Source: Vogesella indigofera
GTDB taxonomy: Bacteria; Pseudomonadota; Gammaproteobacteria; Burkholderiales; Chromobacteriaceae
Reading direction: 5' to 3'
Assembly (NCBI RefSeq): GCF_028548395.1
Contig: NZ_JAQQLA010000003.1
Span: 620,001-684,000 of the forward strand
Length of the DNA: 64,000 nt
Shown: piece after piece, positions 36,000 through 44,517 of the stretch
Numbering within the stretch: the first letter of the stretch is position 1
Layout: each line of letters opens with the position of its first letter
Translations under genes and position numbers: made by a program
The notes under the pieces: model-generated
Seen by the model: the letters and a program-made list of their open reading frames with translations, nothing else
What the model was told of the DNA's origin: nothing
Database searches by the model: none

Positions 36000-36640
36000 G
36001 ATGGATGCGTAATGCTTTCGTTGCCGGTAATCGGCAAGGCTTTCAGGTAGAAGCGGATCAACTCCGCCAGCGAATTGACGCCCAGCTTGTTGAACAGGTT
36101 GGCGCGGTGCGCCTCGATGGTGCGCGGCGAGACGTCCAGTTCCTTGGCGATTTCCTTGCTGGACAGGCCGTCGGCCACCAGTCGCAGGATCACCATCTCG
36201 CGCTCGGTGACTTTTTCCAGCTGCTGCTTGACCTCGGCGGTTTCCGCCTCGTGCTGTTGCAGCTGGATGCTGTTGCGGATCGCCTTGCGCAGGCTTTCCA
36301 GCAGCCGGTTGCGGTCGATCGGCTTGGTGATGAAGTCGACCGCCCCGCCACGGAAGGCCCGGGTGCACTGCTCCAGGTCACCATGGCCGGTAATAAAAAT
36401 GATCGGCAGCTTGTTTTCCTTGATGCTGAGGATGTCTTGCAGCGCGAGGCCGTTGATGTCCGGCATGCGGATATCCAGCACCAGGCAACCGATATCGCCC
36501 GGCGCGTAGGCCTGCAGGAAGGACGTGGCGCTGTCGAAGGTCAGCACGTGCAGACCCTGGGTGCCGATGAGAATGGCGAGCGCGTCGCGCACCCCCGGAT
36601 CGTCATCGACCACATACACGGATGGCGTCATCGATGCCAT
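35996..36640 (-). CDS. FixJ-type response regulator
   Basis: The 214-aa regulator has a receiver domain (about 7-125) with acidic pocket D12-D14, phosphoacceptor D56 in LVLDIRMPD, and FITGHGD and TKPID later. A LuxR-type helix-turn-helix follows (about 145-205: VADGLSSKEIAKELDVSPRTIEAHR, shown in part). This is the FixJ/TtrR/DctR subclass. It overlaps the kinase stop by one base and nadK by four, so all three are translationally linked. Targets are unknown. Confidence 0.9.
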   Translation of the reverse strand: MASMTPSVYVVDDDPGVRDALAILIGTQGLHVLTFDSATSFLQAYAPGDIGCLVLDIRMPDINGLALQDILSIKENKLPIIFITGHGDLEQCTRAFRGGAVDFITKPIDRNRLLESLRKAIRNSIQLQQHEAETAEVKQQLEKVTEREMVILRLVADGLSSKEIAKELDVSPRTIEAHRANLFNKLGVNSLAELIRFYLKALPITGNESITHPS

Positions 36641-38817
36641 TATTGCTGCTCCTCTTTTGCGTCGGGATGGCTGTTTTTGATTACCGGCACGGTCAGCGAA
36701 AACTCCGCGCCGCCGGTCTCCAGATTGCGTGCGGCAAGACGACCACCAATGCTTTCGATGATGGTCTGGCTGATGGTCAGCCCCAGCCCCATGCCCTCGC
36801 TCTTTGAACTGTAAAACGGGTCAAATACGTGCGGCAGGATATTTTCCGGTATGCCGGTGCCGTTGTCACGGATTCCCAGCCGGATGTGGCGGCCGCGGCG
36901 TTCGCTATAGGCAAAGATCCGCATCGGCTCGTCGCTGCGGTTTTTCTCGGTCATGGCGTCGACGGCATTCTTGATCAGGTTGATGATCACCTGTTCCAGC
37001 TGGATGCTGTCCGCCATCACCTGCGGCAAGCCTTCCGCCAGATCGGTGGTGACGATCACCTCGCGCGCGGCCAGCTCGTTCTTGGTCAGGTCCAGCGCGC
37101 TGCGCAACGCGTCGTTGATGTTGAGCGGCGCCACTTCCGGCTGTTTGCGGCTGGCCAGCTCGCGCAGGCGGCGGATGATCTGGCCGGCCCGATTGGCCTG
37201 CCGCACCGAGGAGACCAGCGAAATGCGCAGCAGTACCGGATCCGGGCTGGCGTCGTCCATCATCGCCAGGCAGGCTTCGTTGTAACTCATGATCGCCGAC
37301 AGCGGCTGGTTGATCTCGTGCGCCACGCCGGACGACATTTCACCCAGCGTATTGATGCGGGCAACGCGCGCCAGCTCGTCCTGATGCTTTTTCAGCTGCA
37401 TCTCGCTGGCTTTCAGCGCGGCGACCATGTCCTGGCGCAGCTTGCCGACATGGCGGAAACTGAGCAGGTAGCGCACCGCAACGTTGGCCGCATCGTTCAG
37501 CGGAATGAATTCGCCCTCGATCTCGCTCTCCTGGCCATGGGCGTCGATCAGGATGCTGCCCGGCGGCAGCATCGCCCGCACTTTTTTCTCGATCAGGCGC
37601 GGCAACACATGGACGCGGCGCTGGTTGCGCGGATAGCAGATGCCGAAGTCGACGCCATCCAGCAGCTTGCCCTGCAAGGCAGCATCGCCGGTCAGCGCCA
37701 TGGCGCGGGCATTGGCGTACAGCACCTGGTTGCGCACCGACAGCAGCAGCACGGCCTCGTCCATTGTCTGCAAGGCGAGATGCTCCAGCACCGCCAGCGG
37801 CTGCGGCGCGGCAACAGGCGGCAAGGCTGGCTCAGGCACTGAGGCAGAGGGGCGGAACAGCCGGCGGGACAGCATGCCGCTGCCCAGCAAGGCACCGCCA
37901 AACAACAGCCATGGCAGCCACCCCGCGGCAGGCAGGCTAAGTTGCAGCACGTAGGGCAGCGCCGAATCCGGCACCAGCAGTGTTTGTCGCAGCGTTTGCA
38001 GCGCCGAGAACGGTACATCCGCCGCGGGCACGCTGGCCAATTGCGGCATGTCCGGCGCGGCGCTGATCGACAACTGCAGCGGGCTATTGTCCGGCAACGG
38101 CAGCAGCTGACTAATGTCGACAAAGACCACCGCCACGCCGCTCACTTGGCTTAGCCGCTGCGCCGTGGTATCCGGCAGCACACCGCCGGTGTAGGCGGCC
38201 TTGACGAAGGCCAGTCCCGGCGCGCCGTCGCGATAGGTAAACGGTTTGCTGGCCTGCATTTCACCACTACTAATGGCAGTCTTGATCGCGGCCGCGAAAA
38301 AGCGGTCAGCGGCCAGATCCAGCCCTTGCAGATATTCAAGGCGGCCACCGGGACGATCCGGGGACAGGTTGGCCAGCGGAATGTAGTGACTGCGTGCGGG
38401 GGCAGGGAACCAGGCACTGCTGTCCGTCCAGGTCTCGCTGCTCTGGTCGCGATATTCGCGGATCAGGAACAACGCGCGACGGCGATAGCTCTGCTGCACT
38501 TCGAAGGCGTCGCGACTGCCGGTATCAACCTTGTACTGAAAGCCGGCGGCCACCACGAAAGCGGGCAGTTCCGTGGCTGGGGACTGCGGTGCGGCCGCGC
38601 CCGCCGGTGTCAGCTGCTGCAGCAGTAGGGCGGTGTAATCCAGCTGCCGGCGCAGCAGCGTCTGGTTCAGTTGCACGGCCTGATCAAATGTTTGCTGGCG
38701 ATAACCGGCCAGCTGTGCCGCCAGTACGTAGATCAACAGCAAGCAAAGCGCCCAGAACAGCCACTTCGCCCCCCCGTATTGTCGTACCGCCTGCAGAAAC
38801 GTTTTTGTTGTGATCAA
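36640..38817 (-). CDS. Membrane sensor histidine kinase (DctS/FixL-like)
   Basis: This 725-aa kinase has membrane helices at about 18-38 and 297-317 enclosing a 260-residue periplasmic sensor. A PAS-like domain follows (about 345-455), then HisKA with phospho-acceptor H500 in SSGVAHEINQPL, N box NLIKNAVDAM (613-622), and the ATP lid DNGTGIP and GMGLGL (651-680). The QPLSAI H-box is typical of the DctS/TtrS/FixL group, partners of FixJ regulators. The start is a TTG at 38817 without a clear ribosome site, so the N terminus may shift slightly. The signal is unknown; C4-dicarboxylate sensing is one precedent. Confidence 0.88.
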   Translation of the reverse strand: MITTKTFLQAVRQYGGAKWLFWALCLLLIYVLAAQLAGYRQQTFDQAVQLNQTLLRRQLDYTALLLQQLTPAGAAAPQSPATELPAFVVAAGFQYKVDTGSRDAFEVQQSYRRRALFLIREYRDQSSETWTDSSAWFPAPARSHYIPLANLSPDRPGGRLEYLQGLDLAADRFFAAAIKTAISSGEMQASKPFTYRDGAPGLAFVKAAYTGGVLPDTTAQRLSQVSGVAVVFVDISQLLPLPDNSPLQLSISAAPDMPQLASVPAADVPFSALQTLRQTLLVPDSALPYVLQLSLPAAGWLPWLLFGGALLGSGMLSRRLFRPSASVPEPALPPVAAPQPLAVLEHLALQTMDEAVLLLSVRNQVLYANARAMALTGDAALQGKLLDGVDFGICYPRNQRRVHVLPRLIEKKVRAMLPPGSILIDAHGQESEIEGEFIPLNDAANVAVRYLLSFRHVGKLRQDMVAALKASEMQLKKHQDELARVARINTLGEMSSGVAHEINQPLSAIMSYNEACLAMMDDASPDPVLLRISLVSSVRQANRAGQIIRRLRELASRKQPEVAPLNINDALRSALDLTKNELAAREVIVTTDLAEGLPQVMADSIQLEQVIINLIKNAVDAMTEKNRSDEPMRIFAYSERRGRHIRLGIRDNGTGIPENILPHVFDPFYSSKSEGMGLGLTISQTIIESIGGRLAARNLETGGAEFSLTVPVIKNSHPDAKEEQQ

Positions 38818-38834
38818 GTCCGGACTTTCAATGG

Positions 38835-39380
38835 CTAATCGGCCAGGCCGCGCTGTTGCAGCGTTTCCAGCACCCGTTCGCCTTTCATCACCTTGCCGGC
38901 AACGACGGCGCGGCAGTAGGGCGCATAAGGATTCAGCTCATAATAACGGTGATGCTCGGTTTCGGCAGGGTAAAAGGTGGCGGCCGGTTGTGACTGCGTC
39001 ACGATTTGCGCGCCGGGCGGCAAGGTTGGCCGCAACTCGTCCATGATGCGCGCCAGCGCGGCTTCCTGCTCCGGAAAGTGCCAGAACACCGCCGAGCGGT
39101 ATTGCGTGCCGACATCGTGGCCTTGCCGGTTCGGCGTTGTCGGGTCATGGGTGGCGAAAAAAAGCCGCAGCAGGTTTTCATAGCTGACGACTTCGTCATC
39201 AAACTCGATTTCGACCGCCTCGGCATGGCCGGTGCGGCCGCTGCACACCTGCTCGTAGCCGGGATTGGCGACCGCTCCACCGGTATAACCCGGCGTCACC
39301 GACTTGACGCCCGGCACTTGGCGGAAAACCGCCTCGGTGCACCAGAAGCAGCCACCGGCGAATGTTGCCTTGTTCAACAT
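38835..39380 (-). CDS. msrA: Peptide methionine sulfoxide reductase MsrA
   Basis: This 181-aa enzyme has the active-site motif GGCFWCTEA (nucleophilic Cys at about residue 11). GYTGGAVANPGYEQV and GHAEAVEIEFD complete the MsrA pattern. It reduces methionine-S-sulfoxide. It lies 17 bp upstream of the kinase on the same strand and may be the first gene of the msrA-kinase-regulator-nadK-recN unit. One copy of the dispersed 13-mer lies in it, encoding Arg-Pro-Thr-Leu. Confidence 0.95.
   Translation of the reverse strand: MLNKATFAGGCFWCTEAVFRQVPGVKSVTPGYTGGAVANPGYEQVCSGRTGHAEAVEIEFDDEVVSYENLLRLFFATHDPTTPNRQGHDVGTQYRSAVFWHFPEQEAALARIMDELRPTLPPGAQIVTQSQPAATFYPAETEHHRYYELNPYAPYCRAVVAGKVMKGERVLETLQQRGLAD
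39022..39034 (+). repeat. Dispersed 13-mer AAGGTTGGCCGCA
   Basis: This is an exact copy inside msrA, antisense to the gene, and is followed by A (extended 14-mer). Confidence 0.8.
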
Positions 39381-39418
39381 GATATAGCCCTCATTCCGGC
39401 ATGACCCGTGTTGTCGTT

Positions 39419-40360
39419 TCAGGGGAGTGTAGATAAATTATCTGCCAGCAAGCGGAAAAAGCCATCACTATCAACAGTTGTAAGATAATTTACATTTGCC
39501 GCTTTCCCGGTGACGCCCCACCAGTCCACCGGTGTCGCGCCCAGCGTCAGTTCGCTGTTTTGCTCCACCGCCACATGCACCTTGCGCCCGGAGAACAGCC
39601 CTGGCTGCAGCACATAGGCAATCACGGTCGGATCATGCAGCGGCGCGCCGTTGGCGCCGTAACGCTGTACATCGAAGCGTTCCAGCGTGGTCATGATGTC
39701 GGCGGCCAGATTGCCGGCGCGGTTGGGCAGGGCACGCAGCAGCCCAATGCGCGCCGGTGACGCGGTCGCCTTGTGGGTGACATCCAGCGGCAGCATGGTG
39801 ATGGCGGCACCGCAAGCCAGCACCGTGGCCGCCGCGTCCGGATCGACATAGATATTGAATTCTGCCGACGGCGTGATGTTGCCACCTTCAAAGTAGGCAC
39901 CACCCATCAGCACGATCTCCCGGATACGGCCAACGATGTCCGGCGCCCGCACGATCGCCATCGCCAGATTGGTCAAAGGTCCCAGCATGCACAACATAAC
40001 GCTGCCGGCCTCGCGTTCGCGCAGGGTGCGGATGATGAAATCGACGCCGTGCTCCGGCTGCAACGACATAGCCGGCTCATGCAGCGGCACGCCGTCCAGC
40101 CCGGTCCTACCGTGCACGTGTTCGGCGGTGACCAGCGGGCGCAGAAGAGGGCGCTCGCAACCGGCATAGACCGGCACTTCCGGCCGGCCGGCCCACTCGC
40201 AGATGATACGGGCATTTTTTGCCGTCAGTTCCAGCGGCACATTGCCTGCCACCACCGAAATTCCGACAACTTCGAGCTGGGCCGAGCCTAAAGCTGTCAA
40301 AATAGCGACCGCATCATCCTGGCCAGGATCGGTATCAATAATTATCGCGGTCTTGCTCAT
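39419..40360 (-). CDS. Inosine/uridine-preferring nucleoside hydrolase
   Basis: This 313-aa enzyme shows the N-terminal calcium-binding motif IIIDTDPGQDDAVAIL, CMLGPLTNLA in the middle, EFNIYVDPDAA, and a C-terminal HDPTVIAYVL aspartate. These are the ligands of the IU-NH family, which splits N-glycosidic bonds of nucleosides. Its end lies 38 bp upstream of the msrA start. It is divergent from dusC. Substrate preference cannot be read from the sequence. Confidence 0.92.
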   Translation of the reverse strand: MSKTAIIIDTDPGQDDAVAILTALGSAQLEVVGISVVAGNVPLELTAKNARIICEWAGRPEVPVYAGCERPLLRPLVTAEHVHGRTGLDGVPLHEPAMSLQPEHGVDFIIRTLREREAGSVMLCMLGPLTNLAMAIVRAPDIVGRIREIVLMGGAYFEGGNITPSAEFNIYVDPDAAATVLACGAAITMLPLDVTHKATASPARIGLLRALPNRAGNLAADIMTTLERFDVQRYGANGAPLHDPTVIAYVLQPGLFSGRKVHVAVEQNSELTLGATPVDWWGVTGKAANVNYLTTVDSDGFFRLLADNLSTLP

Positions 40361-40467
40361 GATGAATGGCTTGCCTTCAATGCAAAGGCGCCAAGGTTTA
40401 CCACGCCCCGTTTAAAAGTCAATAGTTGGCCACAAGGCGGAGCCTTCTCAGTTTTGGTGAAAATAGT

Positions 40468-41421
40468 ATGAAGATCGTATTGGCCCCGATGGAAGGGCTT
40501 GTAGATGACGTGATGCGGGATGTGCTGACCGAGATTGGCGGCATCGACTGGTGTGTTACCGAGTTCATTCGCGTCACCAACTCCTTGCTGCCGGTAAAGA
40601 CTTTTCACCGTCTGGCCCCCGAACTGCTACAGCAGTCAAAGACACGTGCCGGTACACCGGTGCGACTGCAATTGCTCGGCTCCGATCCGGTCTGCCTGGC
40701 CGACAACGCGGCAAGGGCGGCGGAGCTGGGCGCGCCGGTTATCGACCTGAATTTTGGCTGTCCGGCACCGACCGTCAACCGTCATCGCGGCGGCGCGGTG
40801 TTGCTGAAAGAGCCGCAAACACTCTACGAGATCATTAGCGCAGTCCGCGCCACGGTACCCGCCAACATCCCAATCACCGCAAAAATGCGGCTAGGTTATG
40901 AAGATACCAGCCTGACACTGGACTGCGCCCGTGCCATCAACGCCGCCGGCGCTGCGGAACTGACCGTCCATGCCCGCACCAAGGTAGAAGGCTACAAACC
41001 GCCGGCACACTGGGAGTGGTTTGCCAGGATCAAGGAAGTGATCGACATCCCGCTGATTGCCAATGGCGAAGTCTGGACCCTGGAGGACTACTGCAATATT
41101 CGCGCAGTCAGCCAGTGCGAAACTATCATGATCGGCCGGGGCCTGATTGCTGCCCCCGATTTTGCCAAGCGCATCAAGCACCTGCAGCAAACTGGCAGCC
41201 AGCTGCCACCGGAGCCGTGGGCGGAGGTACTGGCGCATGTCGACAACCTGTTCATGCAATGTCAGCTGCGTGCCGGCGATAGCAGCTACGCCGTCAGCAG
41301 GGTCAAGCAATGGCTTAACCAGCTGAAACGCACCTATATCGAAGCCAGTGATTTCTTCAATGAAATCAGGTCAATACGCGAACCGGAACAACTAAAAACC
41401 AGGCTGAACGCCGCCCGTTGA
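40468..41421 (+). CDS. dusC: tRNA-dihydrouridine(16) synthase DusC
   Basis: This 317-aa FMN enzyme starts at MKIVLAPMEGLVDDVMRD. It carries QLLGSDPVCLADNA, the Dus signature LNFGCPAPTVNRHRGGA with the catalytic Cys, HARTKVEGY, and IANGEVW. The short C-terminal helical domain fits DusC rather than DusA/DusB. I use the ATG at 40468; an ATG at 40426 would add 14 unlikely residues. Confidence 0.92.
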   Translation: MKIVLAPMEGLVDDVMRDVLTEIGGIDWCVTEFIRVTNSLLPVKTFHRLAPELLQQSKTRAGTPVRLQLLGSDPVCLADNAARAAELGAPVIDLNFGCPAPTVNRHRGGAVLLKEPQTLYEIISAVRATVPANIPITAKMRLGYEDTSLTLDCARAINAAGAAELTVHARTKVEGYKPPAHWEWFARIKEVIDIPLIANGEVWTLEDYCNIRAVSQCETIMIGRGLIAAPDFAKRIKHLQQTGSQLPPEPWAEVLAHVDNLFMQCQLRAGDSSYAVSRVKQWLNQLKRTYIEASDFFNEIRSIREPEQLKTRLNAAR

Positions 41422-41786
41422 GCACTAGGTATTTTTACGAATAGCCATTACACCGATGGTAGCCTTATCATTAATCATGCTTTCTGATATGGAATGGCGT
41501 TCCTCATCTGAAGCGTAACGGAGACCAAATCCGTGCTTCCAAAACCTCCTGCCATCGGTGACTGATGCTGGAGGTTCTTTTTTTGCCTAGCGTTTAGGCA
41601 TCCTGACACGTGATTACCGACCGCGGCCACAAACCGCAGCCAGATTGCTCTGGGCGCCTCACATCGACTGGTTTTTTGATCCTGGCAAGCAACTGCACCG
41701 GCAAACCCAGCTTGACGCGACCTAGATTTTGTGAGCGAATCTTTTTTTAGAAAGTGTTCATATCGCTCTAATCGCCCTGAGGATGA
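41422..41786. other. Gap between dusC and the inovirus remnants
   Basis: No gene is recognised. It holds a terminator at 41543-41584 and a T-rich stretch near 41742. The original left host/phage junction should lie here, but I do not see a third dif-like site, so part of the array was probably deleted. Confidence 0.4.
41543..41584 (+). terminator. Rho-independent terminator
   Basis: AACCTCC pairs with GGAGGTT around an inner CATC/GATG stem, followed by seven T after one C. Confidence 0.7.
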
Positions 41787-41963
41787 ATGTGTCGAACGGA
41801 ATTGATTACAGCAGCCAACATGGAGTACGAGAAAACCCAAGCCAAAAAGGACTTCTGGGCGGATTTTCGCAAAAAGATCGCCCAGCTGGTCGTGGGCGGT
41901 CTGGTGATCACGACGATGGCGTTTAGCCCGGTAAATACCGAAAAAGCCCCCCAAGGGGTTTAG
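41787..41963 (+). pseudogene. C-terminal remnant of an inovirus DUF3693-type repressor
   Basis: The 58-codon frame matches the last half of the repressor gene at 49668-50015. First comes a diverged part (LITAANMEYEKTQAKKDFW against EIIAAANMEREKSQARRDFW), then identity to the stop codon. A stop lies directly upstream of its ATG and the helix-turn-helix half is missing. It is the right end of an earlier inovirus copy, left behind next to the left dif-like site. Confidence 0.8.
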
Positions 41964-41982
41964 CCGTTCGTGTCGCATAATG
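41861..41982 (+). repeat. Left copy of the 122-bp prophage-flanking direct repeat
   Basis: It is identical to 49913-50034 over 122 bases, from the repressor C terminus through a minus-strand terminator-like hairpin into the XerC half of dif. Confidence 0.95.
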
Positions 41983-41998
41983 GGCGGTTATGTCCATA
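41970..41998 (+). other. Left dif-like attachment site (phage-type core)
   Basis: The XerC arm GTGTCGCATAA is identical to the right site. The centre is TGGGCGG and the XerD arm TTATGTCCATA. The centre and outer XerD bases differ from chromosomal dif, as expected for a phage attP-derived hybrid site. Confidence 0.75.
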
Positions 41999-42029
41999 GG
42001 CCATTGTTCTAAAATCACGCATTTGTCAC

Positions 42030-42473
42030 ATGCGAAACAGAAAATTCCCCGTTGCATATTTCCAACACAGCCCTGATGAACTCATCAGGGTTGTTTGCTT
42101 TGGCGAGGCCGAAACATTAGCCGCAAAGCTGTTCGTCGACGTGGAGCAGGTGACACGCTGGCGCGAGGGCGCGGAGGCGGTGCCGTTCGCGGTGTTCGCG
42201 TGGCTACGTGAGGAGGGCGCAAAGGCGCTCACCGAGGCGTGGGCACCGTTCGACGGCTTCACCCTAGACAGGGGCAGGCTCGTTTCGCGGCAGTACCGTG
42301 CGGCGATCAGCATCGAGGACGTGATGATGCTGCGCGAGTACCGGCTGATGCCGGCACTACTGGAAAAGCAGGCCGACACCATCGAGCGGCTGATGAAGGA
42401 GCGGGATTTCTACAAGGCGCAGTGCCACCGAGAAGCCAAGTTCGGGATGATGGTCAATCGCCTGTTCAAGTAG
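42030..42473 (+). CDS. Inovirus regulatory protein (DUF3653-like)
   Basis: The 147-aa protein has a helix-turn-helix-like segment, AAKLFVDVEQVTRWREGAEAVP, then WAPFDGFTLDRGRLVSRQY and a C-terminal helical part (ALLEKQADTIERLMKERDFYK). The W-x-x-G pattern and position suit the DUF3653-type small proteins found at the ends of filamentous phages. No ribosome site is seen before ATG 42030. A paralogue lies outside the prophage at 50187-50567. Codons 15-20 (PDELIR) sit in a perfect hairpin that is also present in the paralogue. Confidence 0.6.
   Translation: MRNRKFPVAYFQHSPDELIRVVCFGEAETLAAKLFVDVEQVTRWREGAEAVPFAVFAWLREEGAKALTEAWAPFDGFTLDRGRLVSRQYRAAISIEDVMMLREYRLMPALLEKQADTIERLMKERDFYKAQCHREAKFGMMVNRLFK
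42071..42090. repeat. Hairpin at the left end of the prophage
   Basis: CCCTGATG pairs with CATCAGGG around AACT and can extend by a G-U and an A-U pair. The same codons of the paralogue at 50207-50226 form an equally perfect hairpin from different bases. Confidence 0.7.
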
Positions 42474-42612
42474 CGATTCGGCACGCTTCAAAGGCAAAGG
42501 CTGTCGCCGCAAAAAGCGCGGCGAGTGCCAAAATGGCACAAAAGACGGGTATTACCAGTCACCCGTCTGACTTCAAGGTCAAAACCAACTGCCAAACCCA
42601 AGGCGGTTGCTG

Positions 42613-43224
42613 TCACTTCACCTGGTCCATCTTCAACAGCACTTCACAAAGCCGCTGAACCTTGTCGCTATCCGGAATGCGTGGAATCCGGAAGACACGA
42701 ATGCCGGCCTCTTTAATCACGGCGTCGCGCTGGCGGTCGGCCTCCTTCTTGTTTTCGTGGCTTCGGTCATCCAGCTCGATGAGCGCAACGATGCTGAAAT
42801 CGTTCCGAACGATGAGGAAATCTGCAACCTTCTGACGCATCGTGGCGAAGCGACGGAAGTCCGACTTGCTATCACCACCACTGACAAACAAGAACGCGCT
42901 GAAGGCCACCTGAGGGAGCACGATGTAGTGGCCATTCAGGTTTTTGGCCAATGACCAGTAGCAGCTCGCTTCACGAGCGGTCAATGGTGGTTTGCTATGG
43001 AAAACGGACAGCGGCGAATGTGGCTGTGCCGAGGGCTCATAAACGGGGAAGTCCATCATGTCGACAGTGTGACGAGCCGCTGGAAACGGAGTCACGCGAG
43101 CAGACGATGCAGAGGCGGGGCGGGCAGAAAAGGGCGAAGTGGCCTTCTTCGACTTTTCCTTCCTCAGCGCAGTGAGGAAAAAGTAAAGCATCAGGCCCAG
43201 CGCAATCAGAAATAGAAGTTCCAT
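42613..43224 (-). CDS. Membrane-anchored DUF2726 (PD-(D/E)XK-like) protein
   Basis: The 203-aa protein has an N-terminal membrane helix (MELLFLIALGLMLYFFLTAL), a basic and Ser/Ala/Pro-rich linker, and a C-terminal DUF2726 domain (about 95-200). That domain has VADFLIVRNDFSIVALIELDD, where the Asp and Glu suit a PD-(D/E)XK metal site, then RVFRIPRI. I start at 43224 because the longer frame (43299) would read through a strong hairpin. It lies downstream of the secretin on the same strand and is not a known virion gene. A cargo or superinfection-exclusion role is a guess. Confidence 0.65.
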   Translation of the reverse strand: MELLFLIALGLMLYFFLTALRKEKSKKATSPFSARPASASSARVTPFPAARHTVDMMDFPVYEPSAQPHSPLSVFHSKPPLTAREASCYWSLAKNLNGHYIVLPQVAFSAFLFVSGGDSKSDFRRFATMRQKVADFLIVRNDFSIVALIELDDRSHENKKEADRQRDAVIKEAGIRVFRIPRIPDSDKVQRLCEVLLKMDQVK

Positions 43225-43276
43225 GCAAAAAGAATAACAAACGGCGCAACTGGCAAGCAAAAAAACCTGCGCCACA

Positions 43277-43312
43277 CGACCGGCCCCCACGCTGCGCATG
43301 GGGAGCCGGTCG
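43277..43312. repeat. Strong hairpin between secretin and DUF2726 genes
   Basis: CGACCGGC-CCCCA pairs with TGGGG-A-GCCGGTCG around a nine-base loop, with one unpaired A. It lacks a T run. A transcript-processing, packaging or origin hairpin of the phage is plausible. Confidence 0.6.
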
Positions 43313-43320
43313 GGGTGGCG

Positions 43321-44517
43321 TTAGAGCTTCTTCACCTCAACAACGAGCAGCAGCTGGGTTTTCGCGTTGCTGGCCTTGGTCGTTCTCATGAAGTCCGGCA
43401 GGAAGCTGAATCCGGTGCTGGAATTCGTGTCCTTGCTTTCCTCCAAGCCGGCCAGAACGACGATGTCGCCCGACTCAACACCGACAGAAGTAGAAAGCTC
43501 CCGCTTGAGCAGGGTCGGGGAGTCGATGTTGCTGGTTTGGGTCTTCTGGAAGTTGGAGAGCTGCTGCATCACTTCGACCTCGATGCGGTCGCGCATGATG
43601 GTCGGCTTAAGCGAGAAGATCACACCGGACTGGCGATAGGTCACGCTTTGAATCGGGTTGCCCTGCTTGTCGACCTGTATCGAGTCCAGTACCGGCACAT
43701 CGGAACCAACGGTGAACTTGCCGAGGGCGCCATTCTTGATTCTGAGCGTGGGTTGCGTGACCAGCGAGAAACGGGAGTCGCCTTCAAGGGCGGACAGCAC
43801 GGCCTCGATGGAGGAGTTCTTGAAGGTCACGAAGTTGTCCAGGACGCCACCACCAGCGAGGGACACGGACAGTTTGCCGGCAAAGGCGCTGAACGCGGTT
43901 TTGAAGCTGAATCCCTCATCCCTTTCTTCCGAGTACTCGATCACGGCGGCGCGGGCGATGACCTCCAGCGGCTTGGTGTCGTACTGCGCAATCAGGGCAA
44001 GGGCGGTTTTCAGGCGCTTGTCGGTGGCGCTGACGATGACGTAGTCAGGGTCTTCGTAGCTGGTGCGCAGGAAGGCGTTAACGAGGCGCTGGAGCTGCGG
44101 CACAGGACGATGGAGCGGCTGGTAGAGGTGGAACGGCTCCGCATCAGCAGGAAGCGCTACCGATGGGGCGGCGGCGGTGCCAGGTGGCAGCGGGGTGCCA
44201 TCGGCCTGTTTGAGCTGTTGGGTGGTCGGCAACAGCCAGTTGATGCCGTTGCGGCGCTCGACCTTGATGCCGGAGTCCAGCAGCAGGCGATCAAGCAGGG
44301 GGCGCACGGCAGGGCGGTCGATGTTGGCAACGTTGACGGTGATTCGGCGGGCGTCATCGATCAGGGACGGGTCAATGATGTAGTCCTCCTTCAAGATCGC
44401 CTTGAAGGTGGCTTCGGAAAACTGCATCAGCGGGACTTTATCGAAGTTGAGCGCGAGGCTCTCAGCGGTAGCCGGCAGAGCAAGGCAGAGCATCAGGGCG
44501 GCGAGTAGGCGGGTCAT
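43321..44517 (-). CDS. Phage secretin (pIV-like)
   Basis: The 398-aa protein has a signal peptide (ALMLCLALPATAES). An N-terminal secretin/TonB-like domain contains FDKVPLMQFSEATFKAILKEDY and ITVNVANIDRPAV. A secretin domain follows, ending in DIVVLAGLEESKD and TQLLLVVEVKKL. It forms the outer-membrane exit channel for the virion. Carrying its own secretin distinguishes this phage from those such as CTXphi that borrow the host EpsD. The ATG overlaps the stop of the zot gene. Confidence 0.88.
   Translation of the reverse strand: MTRLLAALMLCLALPATAESLALNFDKVPLMQFSEATFKAILKEDYIIDPSLIDDARRITVNVANIDRPAVRPLLDRLLLDSGIKVERRNGINWLLPTTQQLKQADGTPLPPGTAAAPSVALPADAEPFHLYQPLHRPVPQLQRLVNAFLRTSYEDPDYVIVSATDKRLKTALALIAQYDTKPLEVIARAAVIEYSEERDEGFSFKTAFSAFAGKLSVSLAGGGVLDNFVTFKNSSIEAVLSALEGDSRFSLVTQPTLRIKNGALGKFTVGSDVPVLDSIQVDKQGNPIQSVTYRQSGVIFSLKPTIMRDRIEVEVMQQLSNFQKTQTSNIDSPTLLKRELSTSVGVESGDIVVLAGLEESKDTNSSTGFSFLPDFMRTTKASNAKTQLLLVVEVKKL

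Noticed and set aside
42613..43299. Longer start for the DUF2726 gene at 43299
   Set aside because: The extra 25 codons come from a strong hairpin after the secretin; the internal ATG starts directly at the membrane helix.
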